DNA from: an uncultured Shewanella sp.
GTDB lineage: Bacteria; Pseudomonadota; Gammaproteobacteria; Enterobacterales; Shewanellaceae
DNA: 64,000 nucleotides
Assembly (NCBI GenBank): GCA_947503555.1
Contig: CANNEE010000016.1
Coordinates: 52,605 to 116,604, forward strand
Direction: 5' to 3'
Below the pieces are notes generated by a model, which worked only from the letters and a program-made list of their open reading frames with translations, was not told the origin of the DNA and did not search any database. Below, piece after piece: positions 8,062 through 17,213 of this stretch (the stretch's first letter is position 1; each line of letters starts with the position of its first letter). Made by a program: the position numbers and the translations under genes.

Positions 8062-10026
8062 ATGAATCAAATTAATAAATTGGGGCAAAAGATGGAGTTT
8101 TTGCAGTTTTTGTTTTCGTTGAAACGTAGTCATAAGCGAGCTGTAAGCGTGCTTATTGACTTCGTTTTCTTAACGCTCGCATTTTGGTTTGCAATGGTAG
8201 TTAGATTAGATTCAGTTGAATCCCTAGCTGCCCCTGCGCTTTGGGGCTTGGTGTTTATCATGTCGCCATTGAGTATTGCGGCATTTATAAAGCTTGGTTT
8301 ATATAGAGCTGTTTTGCGCTATATGGGGCTTCAAGCTCTATCAGCTATTTTCATTGGAGTCGTATTTTCAACTGTTTGTTTAGTTACTTTATCTTATTTT
8401 CTGGGAATCGATATTCCTAGAACAGTTCCTTTTATTTATGCTGCATTTGCTATTGTTTTTATAGGAGGATCACGGGGGATTATTCGCTCGGCTGTGGGCT
8501 CTGGAATGAAGCGAAATGGTGCGCCAGTTATCATTTATGGTGCAGGTGTCTCCGGTAGGCAGTTACTAATGAGCCTTGCGCATAGCCAAGAGTATCATCC
8601 CATTGCGTTTGTCGATGATGATAAATCGATTCAGGGTGCCATAATACAAGGAGTATCGGTTCACTCACCTAACGCTATTGCTAAGTTTGCCGAAAGTCAT
8701 GAATCCATCAAGGTGTTATTAGCTATGCCAAGTGTAAGTCGTGGCCGCCGCCAAGAGATACTTTTTGAGCTAGAACAATTGTCTTTGAAAGTATTAACCA
8801 TTCCAGCAATGGCTGATATTGTTAGTGGCGAGAAGCAGTATAGCGATGTAAAAGAAGTCGAAATTGAAGACTTACTTGGTAGGGATTCCGTAGCACCGAG
8901 AGAAGACCTTTTAGCTTTAAACATTAAAAATAAAGTTGTTATGGTCACAGGAGCCGGTGGCTCAATTGGCTCTGAGCTTTGTCGCCAGATTTTAAAGTCG
9001 CAGCCCAAAAAACTGGTCTTGTTTGAAGTATCTGAATTTGCGTTGTATTCCATTGAAAGAGAGTTAATTACAACAGCTAAGGAGCTTGATTTAAAAATAG
9101 AGATTCTCCCTATGCTTGGCTCTATTCAAGATAAAGAGCGGGTTGAGAGAGTCATGGCAAGCTTTGCAGTTAATACAGTTTATCACGCAGCTGCTTATAA
9201 ACATGTCCCTTTAGTTGAGCATAATGTTGTCGAAGGGGTGCGCAATAATATTTTAGGCACGCTATATACAGCACAAGCTGCCATTGCGACCAATGTAGAT
9301 ACTTTTGTATTGGTTTCAACAGATAAGGCTGTAAGACCAACCAATGTGATGGGGACGACAAAACGTATGGCAGAGCTTGCGTTGCAGGCCCTCGCGAAAG
9401 AAGAGCACAGTACTCGTTTTTGTATGGTTCGTTTTGGCAATGTTCTTGGGTCTTCTGGCTCTGTCGTCCCGCTGTTCCGTAAGCAAATTGCCGCTGGTGG
9501 CCCAGTTACTGTCACTCATCCTGACATTACTCGTTTCTTTATGACGATTCCTGAAGCATCACAATTAGTGATACAAGCCGGCGCTATGGGGAAAGGTGGT
9601 GATGTATTTGTACTTGATATGGGCGAGTCTGTCAGAATTGTAGATTTGGCTGAAAAAATGATTCGCCTAAGTGGTTATGAAGTTAAAAATAGCAGTAACC
9701 CCAATGGAGATATCGAAATTAAATTTAGTGGACTACGACCTGGTGAGAAGCTATATGAAGAACTCTTGATTGGCGACGATGTTACTGGTACTGAGCATGA
9801 AAGAATTATGACTGCTAATGAGACTTTCTTGCCATGGGACGAATTTGAACAGCTAATAGGTGAGTTATCTAGCGCATGTGAAGAGCTACAGCATGATGTT
9901 ATTCGTAAAATACTGCTTGAAGCTCCAACCGGCTTTAACCCGACAGACGGAATTTGTGATCTTGTTTGGAAACAGGTTCAAGAGGGCAAGAGTAAAGCTG
10001 ATAAAGTTGTACCGCTAGTTTCTTAA
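8062..10026 (+). CDS. Membrane-bound UDP-GlcNAc 4,6-dehydratase, PglF/WbpM family
   Basis: Makes the 4-keto-6-deoxy intermediate at the inner membrane for the PglE-like enzyme. Residues about 25-140 hold four hydrophobic segments, followed by a first nucleotide-binding domain (YGAGVSGRQLL near 160) and then the catalytic SDR domain with TGAGGSIGSELCRQ near 296-309, HAAAYKHVP near 376 and STDKAVRPTNVMGTTKRMAE near 413-432, where the usual Tyr is replaced by Met as in this retaining subfamily. Length of 654 residues is typical of WbpM. It is separated from the previous gene by 119 bases, so it may have its own promoter, and is followed by a glmM-like gene. Confidence 0.9.
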   Translation: MNQINKLGQKMEFLQFLFSLKRSHKRAVSVLIDFVFLTLAFWFAMVVRLDSVESLAAPALWGLVFIMSPLSIAAFIKLGLYRAVLRYMGLQALSAIFIGVVFSTVCLVTLSYFLGIDIPRTVPFIYAAFAIVFIGGSRGIIRSAVGSGMKRNGAPVIIYGAGVSGRQLLMSLAHSQEYHPIAFVDDDKSIQGAIIQGVSVHSPNAIAKFAESHESIKVLLAMPSVSRGRRQEILFELEQLSLKVLTIPAMADIVSGEKQYSDVKEVEIEDLLGRDSVAPREDLLALNIKNKVVMVTGAGGSIGSELCRQILKSQPKKLVLFEVSEFALYSIERELITTAKELDLKIEILPMLGSIQDKERVERVMASFAVNTVYHAAAYKHVPLVEHNVVEGVRNNILGTLYTAQAAIATNVDTFVLVSTDKAVRPTNVMGTTKRMAELALQALAKEEHSTRFCMVRFGNVLGSSGSVVPLFRKQIAAGGPVTVTHPDITRFFMTIPEASQLVIQAGAMGKGGDVFVLDMGESVRIVDLAEKMIRLSGYEVKNSSNPNGDIEIKFSGLRPGEKLYEELLIGDDVTGTEHERIMTANETFLPWDEFEQLIGELSSACEELQHDVIRKILLEAPTGFNPTDGICDLVWKQVQEGKSKADKVVPLVS

Positions 10027-10034
10027 TTTTAATT

Positions 10035-10056
10035 TCGCAATCATCAGATATTGCGA
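10035..10056. repeat. Inverted repeat TCGCAAT-N8-ATTGCGA
   Basis: A perfect 7-base inverted repeat with an 8-base centre begins 8 bases after the dehydratase stop. There is no T-run on either side, so it is not a clear intrinsic terminator. It could be an mRNA hairpin or a protein site upstream of the glmM-like gene. Confidence 0.45.
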
Positions 10057-10131
10057 TACTATGTTGTGTCAATGGGCTGAGTTCTTAATATGAATTCGGC
10101 CCTTTGTATTTTATTTATATTGGATGTAATG

Positions 10132-11484
10132 ATGACAAGAAAGTATTTCGGCACCGATGGGGTGCGTGGCAAGGTGGGAACTTTCCCTATTACTCCCGAT
10201 TTTGCGATGAAGTTAGGTTGGGCCGCCGGAACTGTATTAGCTTCGTCGGGTACCAAAGGAGTATTAATAGGTAAAGACACTCGTATTAGTGGCTATATGC
10301 TGGAGTCTGCTATTGAAGCTGGGCTTGCCGCTGCCGGGGTCAATGTATCACTTGTCGGGCCTATGCCCACTCCTGCGGTTGCATACTTGGCATCGACTTT
10401 TAGGGCCGATGCGGGTGTTGTCATTAGTGCGTCGCACAATGCCTATTACGATAATGGCATTAAGTTTTTTGCTAATGACGGCACTAAGCTGACAGATGAG
10501 CAGGAGCTAGAAATCGAAGCTTTGCTTGACCAAGCACTCAATGGTCAAGGTATGACATGTGTCGAGTCTGCTCAGTTGGGTAAAGCGCGTCGTATTGAAG
10601 ATGCAGCTGGCAGGTATATTGAATTTTGTAAGGGTACTTTCCCTAAACATCTGTCATTGTCTGGGCTCAAAATAGTGGTAGATAGCGCCAATGGTGCGGC
10701 CTACCACATAGCTCGTGAGGTTTATGCTGAGCTAGGCGCCGAAGTTATTAGTATCAATGACAATCCAGATGGGGTTAACATCAATGATAAATGTGGTGCA
10801 ACCAATCTTAAAGCATTGCAAACCATAGTATTAGCAGAAGAAGCTGACCTTGGTGTCGCACTTGATGGTGATGCTGATCGGATTATGTTTGTCGATCATC
10901 AAGGTGAAGTGGTTGATGGTGATGAAATCCTTTTCATTCTAGCGAGTGCTATGCAACGTAAAGGTGAGATGCAAGGTGGTGTAGTTGGTACCTTGATGTC
11001 AAATCTCGGACTCGAGTTGGCGTTAGAACAGATGAATATTCCGTTCCTACGCGCGAAAGTAGGAGACCGTTATGTTGTTGAGCAGCTTAAAGCGACGGGA
11101 TGGCAGCTTGGTGGTGAAAATTCCGGTCATATCTTGAGTCTTCAGCATGCTACAACAGGTGATGGCATAGTTGCTTCTTTGCAGGTTCTCAGAGCAGTTG
11201 TTGAAGCCGGTCAGTCATTAGCCCAAGTCAAATCTGGTATGAGTAAGTTGCCACAAGTGCTTATTAATGTGCGTCTTGATGAAGGTGATGCCGAGCAAAT
11301 TATGTCAAGCCATAAGGTACAAGAAGCGGTTGCACAGGCCGAAGCGACTCTAGGTAAATCAGGTCGAGTCTTGTTGAGAAAATCAGGCACTGAGCCATTG
11401 ATTCGAGTGATGGTTGAAGCTGTTGATGCAGAGATGACACAGTCGCAAGCAGAATTTATTGCTCAAGCAGTACGTGATGCATAA
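10132..11484 (+). CDS. glmM: Phosphoglucosamine mutase family protein (GlmM-like)
   Basis: Alpha-D-phosphohexomutase that interconverts glucosamine 6- and 1-phosphate, feeding UDP-GlcNAc to the sugar pathways upstream. It begins [14 protein letters not shown] as GlmM does, carries the phosphoserine loop [13 protein letters not shown] near residues 98-110, the metal loop ALDGDADRI near 243 and the sugar loop GGENSGH near 325. The C-terminus has the phosphate loop [13 protein letters not shown] chose the second of two adjacent ATGs; an in-frame start at 10090 would add a non-homologous tail. In GlmM the loop usually reads ASHNPF, here ASHNAY. Since glmM is normally linked to folP elsewhere, this may be a second, pathway-specific copy (inference). 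Confidence 0.88.
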   Translation: MTRKYFGTDGVRGKVGTFPITPDFAMKLGWAAGTVLASSGTKGVLIGKDTRISGYMLESAIEAGLAAAGVNVSLVGPMPTPAVAYLASTFRADAGVVISASHNAYYDNGIKFFANDGTKLTDEQELEIEALLDQALNGQGMTCVESAQLGKARRIEDAAGRYIEFCKGTFPKHLSLSGLKIVVDSANGAAYHIAREVYAELGAEVISINDNPDGVNINDKCGATNLKALQTIVLAEEADLGVALDGDADRIMFVDHQGEVVDGDEILFILASAMQRKGEMQGGVVGTLMSNLGLELALEQMNIPFLRAKVGDRYVVEQLKATGWQLGGENSGHILSLQHATTGDGIVASLQVLRAVVEAGQSLAQVKSGMSKLPQVLINVRLDEGDAEQIMSSHKVQEAVAQAEATLGKSGRVLLRKSGTEPLIRVMVEAVDAEMTQSQAEFIAQAVRDA

Positions 11485-11505
11485 CTGCTGAAATTTAAGG
11501 ATTTT

Positions 11506-11542
11506 AAAAAACCGTGTAGATTAACCATCTACGCGGTTTTTT
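11506..11542 (+). terminator. Strong bidirectional intrinsic terminator after glmM
   Basis: Fifteen-base arms (11506-11520 and 11528-11542) pair with a single G-T wobble around a 7-base loop. An A-run on the left and a T-run on the right make it work on both strands. It ends the plus-strand sugar operon and overlaps the stop codon of the minus-strand TagF-like gene, marking the boundary of the two polysaccharide loci. Confidence 0.88.
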
Positions 11543-12852
11543 GGTTTTAATGCTATAGAAGTTTTGTTCTCTACCGCCGAGATAGCCTTGCTTATTGCAG
11601 TAAAACTACTTGGTAATCCTAATTGCCAAAATAGATTACTCATATTTTGATACTTATTTTTTATTGCTTGTCTCGATACGCTAGGTGCTGCGATATAAGT
11701 GAGAAGTGCTTCTTGTTCATATAACGTCTTAATAGGAAAGTTAATTGCTTTGTAGTCATCATATTGACCTCTACAGTCACGTTGATACTGATAGTGATCA
11801 AATTGGAAAAAGGCTATCTCAGCATTGAGTGGCAATATATCGATAAATAGCGACGAATAGTCAGTTATCAAAAGATTGATAGCGTGTAGCAGGTCGTAGA
11901 CGTCATCTCGAGCGCTGATATCAATAATATTGGGGTAATCTTTGATAGATTCTCCTAGGTGAGCTTCATTTGGGTGAAATCTCACTAGAAGTAAACTGTT
12001 TGCTTTGACCAAGGTATTAGACATAGCTTGCCAGTCTATGGCTGCTTGATATGGGTTAGCTCCTAGTTTACTGCTTCGCTGCTGGCTATTTTCATCTAAA
12101 AGGTAATCACGCCAGCTTGGCGCATAGAGTACGAGTTTGTCGTAATGATGAAACTCGTGTTTATGGCCTTGGTTATCAAACACATGGTTGGCGCTCATGT
12201 CAGAGTAAAGTCGATAGTAGTCCGTTCTTGGGAAGCCAGTCCTTAGAAGAGTTTCCTTGTTTAATCTAAATGCGCTGCAAAACAGTTTATCGATTAATGG
12301 ACTCGGGCTTAGCATAAGATCAGGCTTGATATACTCCTGGTGATATCTAATTTTTCGCCAGACGTTGCAGGCTTGTCCTGCTAGGTATGATTCTACTCCA
12401 TTTCCCGCCTCTATCTGCTGGTAAACCTTAGTGAGTGGCCCAGTATCGATATCGAACTCTATTTTCTTCATTGGCGAGCCATGCCATAGATTTATTTTAA
12501 AGGCACCCATGGCAAGATGCTGATTAACATCACCAATATAACTAGTATAGCAAAAGTACTTCGCGGTGAGACTATGCCAAATGCCTTGAATCGACCAACG
12601 AGGATAAGCTTCCATCTGTTGCTGCTTTAGTTTAGCGATAACCTTTGGATCACCACTTATCCAAATCACACGTTTAAATTGAGTCTTATGCCAGTGTAGA
12701 TACAAGTACTTAGCATTGTCGCTAAACTTATTCTTGTAACAGCCAAATACCACTTTATTGTTGTCCCTTACTAAAATGAAAGAGATTACGCCAGAAGCTA
12801 AGTAAAGACATTGGCCTATTAGGCATTTGGTAATGGTCCATAACTGTTTCAT
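11521..12852 (-). CDS. CDP-glycerol glycerophosphotransferase family protein (TagF-like)
   Basis: Predicted to transfer glycerol phosphate from CDP-glycerol to a glycan. Of 443 residues, the C-terminal two thirds form the Glyphos_transf domain: NLWHGSPMKKIEFD (near residue 140) holds the usual His and LLITDYSSLFID (near 335) holds the TDYSS motif with the second catalytic region. The N-terminus has a short hydrophobic stretch (about 8-28), and no additional glycosyltransferase domain is visible. It is the last gene of the minus-strand operon, 10 bases after the TagD-like gene that makes its donor. Teichoic-acid-type enzymes of this family also decorate capsules in Gram-negative bacteria, so a glycerol-phosphate substituent on the exopolysaccharide is the likely role. 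Confidence 0.86.
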   Translation of the reverse strand: MKQLWTITKCLIGQCLYLASGVISFILVRDNNKVVFGCYKNKFSDNAKYLYLHWHKTQFKRVIWISGDPKVIAKLKQQQMEAYPRWSIQGIWHSLTAKYFCYTSYIGDVNQHLAMGAFKINLWHGSPMKKIEFDIDTGPLTKVYQQIEAGNGVESYLAGQACNVWRKIRYHQEYIKPDLMLSPSPLIDKLFCSAFRLNKETLLRTGFPRTDYYRLYSDMSANHVFDNQGHKHEFHHYDKLVLYAPSWRDYLLDENSQQRSSKLGANPYQAAIDWQAMSNTLVKANSLLLVRFHPNEAHLGESIKDYPNIIDISARDDVYDLLHAINLLITDYSSLFIDILPLNAEIAFFQFDHYQYQRDCRGQYDDYKAINFPIKTLYEQEALLTYIAAPSVSRQAIKNKYQNMSNLFWQLGLPSSFTAISKAISAVENKTSIALKPKNRVDG

Positions 12853-12862
12853 TATGCTTGCC

Positions 12863-13270
12863 TCACTTTTGTGGCAGATAAAGCTCTTGAGCGAGATTAG
12901 ATTTGATTTCTGTTGTCGAGATATCTTGGGTTCTTCTTAAATAAATCACGTCACACAAGCGGCTTAGGTCGTCAAATTTCCCCTGCCAGTCATCGCCCAT
13001 GGCAAAAATATCTGCGCCGTGCTTTATGATGTCTTTAGGCTTCTGATCCCAGTTATGCTCGGGAAATACGTGAGTGACGTAGCGACAAGAGGCAACAATC
13101 TCTGCCCTTTGTTGATAGCTGAAGAAGGCAAATTTCCCTTTTCTTGCATTAAATTCGTCGGTTGAGATGCCAACGATCAACCTATCGCCAAGTTCGCTAA
13201 GGCGTTTAAGTAAGCGAACGTGACCAAAATGAAACAGATCGAAAGTGCCATAGGTAATGATGGTTTTCAT
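12863..13270 (-). CDS. tagD: Glycerol-3-phosphate cytidylyltransferase (TagD-like)
   Basis: Makes CDP-glycerol from CTP and sn-glycerol 3-phosphate. The 135-residue protein shows the nucleotidyltransferase signature YGTFDLFHFGHVRLLKRL (residues 5-22, with the HxGH motif) and a C-terminal RTQDISTTEI that matches the RTxGISTT motif. Start chosen at 13270 because a GAGGAG ribosome site lies just upstream and the fold begins at once; the longer frame adds eight poor residues. It is followed by the TagF-like gene, so donor and transferase are paired. Confidence 0.92.
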   Translation of the reverse strand: MKTIITYGTFDLFHFGHVRLLKRLSELGDRLIVGISTDEFNARKGKFAFFSYQQRAEIVASCRYVTHVFPEHNWDQKPKDIIKHGADIFAMGDDWQGKFDDLSRLCDVIYLRRTQDISTTEIKSNLAQELYLPQK

Positions 13271-13370
13271 AATGTTTCTCCTCACTGCACTCATTTGCTG
13301 GTATCTACAAGGCTTACGCTATATTGCTAATACCGACTAAAATGATGGCGGTTAAATGCATAAGTCGCTG

Positions 13371-14969
13371 TTAATGCTTTAGTTTTGACTCCACTAAATT
13401 GCTTGGTGGGGCTGCAAGATTTATCTCTTTGGTGTTAAGTGTTTGCGCAGCCTCCACATTCTGTCCTTGTGCTTTAGGCATAAGGGTTTTAAGCAGGAGT
13501 TTGCTTAGGCTTAAATAACTCATATCCTTGGCAAATTCCGTATCAACCAACCACTTCTCCTCGGCAGGTGCCGATTTGTCTAGTAACAATTGAACGGGGC
13601 CCAATAATCCTAAGGGGGCCATTCTGGTGTCGGCTTGGATGTGGGTGATGGATGGTGACTTTGTGGCGGGCTCAGGATTCAAGCCAAATAGAGCTAGTTC
13701 ACCTTTTATGACATGTTTTAGTAGTGGCAACCTAGCAATAAGAGGCTGCTCTGTATTTAACATTTTTGTATCTATGACTTGCCCTTGGTTGGTACAAATA
13801 GCAATCGTCTGATAAATGGCAGAGTGAGGTACGACTTCTTTCTCTGCCTTGTTGCTACCTGGCTGCAGTCGAGCTTTTAGCGCTATGAATAATAGGGCTG
13901 CGATATGAATAGGCAAGGTGGCCAGATAAGCAAATAGGGCGAATAACTTAGTGAATACGTTTCCTCTGTATTCGTTGGTATTCTTTATTGCTATATCAGC
14001 GCTAAAGTCTCTTGTGTTGCCTAGTAACTGCTGATCGTTAAGATAGGACACACTGTTATTGGTAAGGTTGATAAGTAAGTTCTTACTAACGATGCAGTTA
14101 CTGAGTAACAACCTCTTGCCAATGAAGCTGTTGCTAAGAATGACGCTATTGCGGATTTCACATTGCTGGCTAATAAAACAGTTATCACCGATAACGAGAC
14201 TGTCTTTTAAAGAGATATCACTCGCTAGCTTACTGCGTTGACCAATCAAGCCATGGGCGTTTAGCTTGTCAGAGGCTGCAAGCTCTACGTGCCGTTCGAC
14301 ATAAAGTGAGTGGTAACTTTCGTGGCTGCGCCCATTGGGTTTGAGCCCAAGAATATTGCCCTTGGCCAATGCTAGATTAGCCGCCAAGTAAGATTCTAGG
14401 TTATCGAGTCGATAGCAATCGCCATGTAACACTTGAGTGACATTTGATTTCGTTGGGCAAGCAGGCATCATTGGCCAGTCAAGTATGCGCGCTTGCTTAT
14501 GAATTATCAGTTTGCGCTTTGCATTGTGCTTTGGCGCGCGCAATTGATGAAGTTGGATCCCGGCACTGTGTTCATTAAAGTTCGCTTGCGTAAACTGAGC
14601 GGGTATTTTTGAAGCATATTCAATAAAGCTTTTCACGCATGGGCTTCTCAATATATCGCCACGAATCAATAGCACTTCATCTGATTCTAGGGCCAGCCTC
14701 TGTAAAACCTGCTCCACTTTCTCTTCAATCCCACTGAGGAAGTAACTCAGTTTTACTCCCCACTTGCTGCCATCACCCAGATGTTGACTGATTTGGTGGG
14801 AGCCTGTCGATATCACGAGTTTGATTTGGCTTATACCCGCATTAGCAAGATCTTCAATGGTGTACTCAACCAATGCTTTATTGCCAATGGGCAATAGTGC
14901 TGGGCAGTATTCCTGATTTAGTGGAGATAACTCTTGTCCTTGGCGGTTTGCAAAAACGATGGCTTGCAT
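13371..14969 (-). CDS. Degenerate nucleotidyltransferase/beta-helix protein fused to a PGT-like tail
   Basis: A 532-residue protein built from three parts. Residues 1-200 resemble sugar-1-phosphate nucleotidyltransferases (PALLPIGNKALVEYTIEDL, later LIRGDILRS), but the GxGTRLxPLT signature is replaced by ANRQGQELSPLN, so activity is doubtful. Residues 235-305 look like irregular hexapeptide repeats. Residues 338-365 are hydrophobic, and 414-432 (LPLLKHVIKGELALFGLNP) mirror the conserved LPQLWNVLKGEMSLVGPRP of phosphoglycosyl transferases without the catalytic Asp-Glu pair. An AGGAG site precedes the ATG. It sits between the WecG fusion and tagD in one operon. I suspect a membrane-tethered scaffold or regulator, but the function is unknown. 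Confidence 0.75.
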   Translation of the reverse strand: MQAIVFANRQGQELSPLNQEYCPALLPIGNKALVEYTIEDLANAGISQIKLVISTGSHQISQHLGDGSKWGVKLSYFLSGIEEKVEQVLQRLALESDEVLLIRGDILRSPCVKSFIEYASKIPAQFTQANFNEHSAGIQLHQLRAPKHNAKRKLIIHKQARILDWPMMPACPTKSNVTQVLHGDCYRLDNLESYLAANLALAKGNILGLKPNGRSHESYHSLYVERHVELAASDKLNAHGLIGQRSKLASDISLKDSLVIGDNCFISQQCEIRNSVILSNSFIGKRLLLSNCIVSKNLLINLTNNSVSYLNDQQLLGNTRDFSADIAIKNTNEYRGNVFTKLFALFAYLATLPIHIAALLFIALKARLQPGSNKAEKEVVPHSAIYQTIAICTNQGQVIDTKMLNTEQPLIARLPLLKHVIKGELALFGLNPEPATKSPSITHIQADTRMAPLGLLGPVQLLLDKSAPAEEKWLVDTEFAKDMSYLSLSKLLLKTLMPKAQGQNVEAAQTLNTKEINLAAPPSNLVESKLKH

Positions 14970-15025
14970 AATGGCTCTCCTGTTTTACAAAGTTAGTTAG
15001 CTGCACTCAGAGCTTGTTAGGTGGA

Positions 15026-17011
15026 TTAGTAAGCGCCACGGGCGAGTAGTACCGCGGGTATTGTCTTTACCAATAAATAGATATCTGCAGTCAGTGATTG
15101 CTGGTAGATATAGTCCACATCGAGTTCTACCTGCCTGTCGAAGGGAATATCTGAGCGTCCCGATACTTGCCAAATACAGGTGATGCCAGGTTTGACCTTA
15201 AGTCTGCGACGATCTTTAAGTCGATATTGCTCCACTTCGGTCAGCAGCGCAGGTCTTGGGCCAACCAAAGACATTTCACCTTTGAGCACATTCCAGAGCT
15301 GGGGTAATTCATCAATGGATGCTTTGCGAATGAACTTACCCACCTTGGTGATTCTCGGATCTTGTTTCATCTTAAACAGCACGCCACCTTGCATCTCATT
15401 TTGTTGTTTGAGTTGCTCAAGCCTTGCTTCTGCATCGGTATACATGGAGCGGAACTTCCACATGGTAAAGGCTTGGTTGTTTTTGCCTGCTCTTTGTTGG
15501 CTATAGAGGACCGCTCCCGGTGACTCAAGGCGAATGACCAGTGCAACTAGCAGTAAAAATGGCATAAGTAGTAGCAGCAAGGTTGCCGACAGACAGATAT
15601 CTAGACTGCGTTTAGCAATGCGCTTAATGATAGGTTTGCAGCTTTGTATCCAGACATTAAAGCGATTATGACTTGTGGTATCTGCTAATAGGTGATGCTG
15701 AAATACTGGCTTGCTCGTTGGTGCGGTGTTGCCCCTTAACTGCTGAGCAATGGCCTGAGTTAAGCTGCGATAGACAAACAGAGGGTTGCCAATAATATAG
15801 CGGCGCCACATGCGTTTAGGCTCTTGAATTAGGCGCCAAATCCATTCCATACCAATTTGGCGTAACCATAAAGGCGCACGACTTATTCTGTAAGAGTAAA
15901 AATCAAATAACCCGCCAACACCTAAGGTGATAGCGACATTGAGCTTATGTTTATGCTTTGCTAGCCATTGTTCTTGCTTGGGGGCTCCCATAGCAACAAG
16001 TAATACCTTTGCGCCAGAGTTATTGATCTGCTTAATCACTTGCTCGGTTTGAGCTTCATTGAAAAAGCCGTCATGGGTACCTGAAACTACAAGTTCTGGA
16101 TAGCGCTTCTGCATATTATTGGCGGCTTGCTCGGCTACGCCAATTTGGCCACCAAGTAAAAAAATCCCTTGTTTTAGCTGACCTAGGCGCTCGCACAATT
16201 GAGGAAATAGGTCTGTACCATTTAGATTTGCTTTTAATCTATAGCCAAGCCACTGCGCCGCGATACGGACTCCTGTACCATCACCCAAAATATAATCACA
16301 CTGCTTGAGCGTGTGAAAATAGTCCTGGTTGTTATATGTCTGATTGATGCAATCTGCGTTGATAAAGGCATATTGCAATGGTGCAAGCCTATTATTTGGG
16401 TGCTCATTGATTTGCTGCGCTATTTGGTCAACTAGCTGGTTCATTGTGACGTTGTGAATATCGAGCTTGAATAAAGGTACAGTTTCTGGCGTGGCTTTTC
16501 GCATGCAATTTAATGTAATGACTTTAACCAATAGAGCCTTGATTAGGGATTTCAGATAGTGTTTTGGCGATGCCATTGTTTGATATAGCACATCAGGCTG
16601 CTGCTTTGATTTGGTGGCACTTGATTTAGCGACATTTGGTGCAGCGGCCGTGATTCCTAAGGCATCAAGTTGATCTTCAAGTGAGAGAAGGCCTGGTTTG
16701 ATTTTAAGGTTAGGCGCCGGTTCTATACTGAAATGCAGTGGCGCACCTAAAATGCCGATATCGCCTTTTAACAGGTTGATAAGACGTGGGCTTAAACCAA
16801 GGCTAGATTCGTGATGAAACTGGTAAAGAGTTATGATTCGATTTTCAGTGCTATAGATGAAGACCTTTTCAATCGCTTGGCTTTTGCAAACGCAGCGATA
16901 GCAGAATATGGCTAGCATGGCAGGCGATAGAATGGCGAGGCACAAGCCACCAATAATAAGGTCGATAGCTTTAACCCAAATATTAAGTTTGTCTTGTTTG
17001 AAGTGTTTCAT
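15026..17011 (-). CDS. WecG/TagA glycosyltransferase fused to a phosphoglycosyl transferase
   Basis: A 661-residue membrane protein with three visible parts. Residues 10-95 have a hydrophobic segment and RLINLLKGDIGILGAP, a degenerate copy of the PGT motif lacking the Asp-Glu pair. Residues about 180-430 form a GT26 (WecG/TagA/CpsF) domain with INADCINQTY, LGDGTGVRIAAQWLG, LLGGQIGVAEQAA and AMGAPKQEQWLAKHK. Residues about 470-661 form an intact PGT domain with a hydrophobic segment, MWKFRSM, ASIDELPQLWNVLKGEM, VGPRPAL and VKPGITCIWQVSGR. The fusion could attach the first sugar phosphate to undecaprenyl phosphate and add the second sugar. AAGGAG precedes the ATG. First gene of an operon that runs to 11521, with a sigma-54-like promoter upstream. 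Confidence 0.9.
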   Translation of the reverse strand: MKHFKQDKLNIWVKAIDLIIGGLCLAILSPAMLAIFCYRCVCKSQAIEKVFIYSTENRIITLYQFHHESSLGLSPRLINLLKGDIGILGAPLHFSIEPAPNLKIKPGLLSLEDQLDALGITAAAPNVAKSSATKSKQQPDVLYQTMASPKHYLKSLIKALLVKVITLNCMRKATPETVPLFKLDIHNVTMNQLVDQIAQQINEHPNNRLAPLQYAFINADCINQTYNNQDYFHTLKQCDYILGDGTGVRIAAQWLGYRLKANLNGTDLFPQLCERLGQLKQGIFLLGGQIGVAEQAANNMQKRYPELVVSGTHDGFFNEAQTEQVIKQINNSGAKVLLVAMGAPKQEQWLAKHKHKLNVAITLGVGGLFDFYSYRISRAPLWLRQIGMEWIWRLIQEPKRMWRRYIIGNPLFVYRSLTQAIAQQLRGNTAPTSKPVFQHHLLADTTSHNRFNVWIQSCKPIIKRIAKRSLDICLSATLLLLLMPFLLLVALVIRLESPGAVLYSQQRAGKNNQAFTMWKFRSMYTDAEARLEQLKQQNEMQGGVLFKMKQDPRITKVGKFIRKASIDELPQLWNVLKGEMSLVGPRPALLTEVEQYRLKDRRRLKVKPGITCIWQVSGRSDIPFDRQVELDVDYIYQQSLTADIYLLVKTIPAVLLARGAY

Positions 17012-17105
17012 TGTCGACTCCTTAATCTTTCTGACTTAAACCTGTTGCTGTTAAGTCGCTGCTGGTCATAGTGAGTAAATGAAGATAGCGACCGATATCT
17101 TGAAT

Positions 17106-17124
17106 TAGCACATACAATGCCAAG
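17106..17124 (-). promoter_or_regulatory. Sigma-54-like promoter of the WecG-fusion operon
   Basis: Read on the minus strand the site is TTGGCATTGTATGTGCTA: the GG and GC pairs are 10 bases apart as sigma-54 requires, with TTGGCAT at -24 and TGCT at -12. It lies about 95 bases upstream of the start codon at 17011 and shares TTGGCAT with the promoters at 19924 and 27990. Confidence 0.7.
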
Positions 17125-17213
17125 AGTTTGATTTGCTATTAAGTTTCTGTTTTATAGCTTTTATTTTTCTGGTTCTTGTTGGTGTGAAGAATGTTTTGAT
17201 GAAGGAGGAGTTA

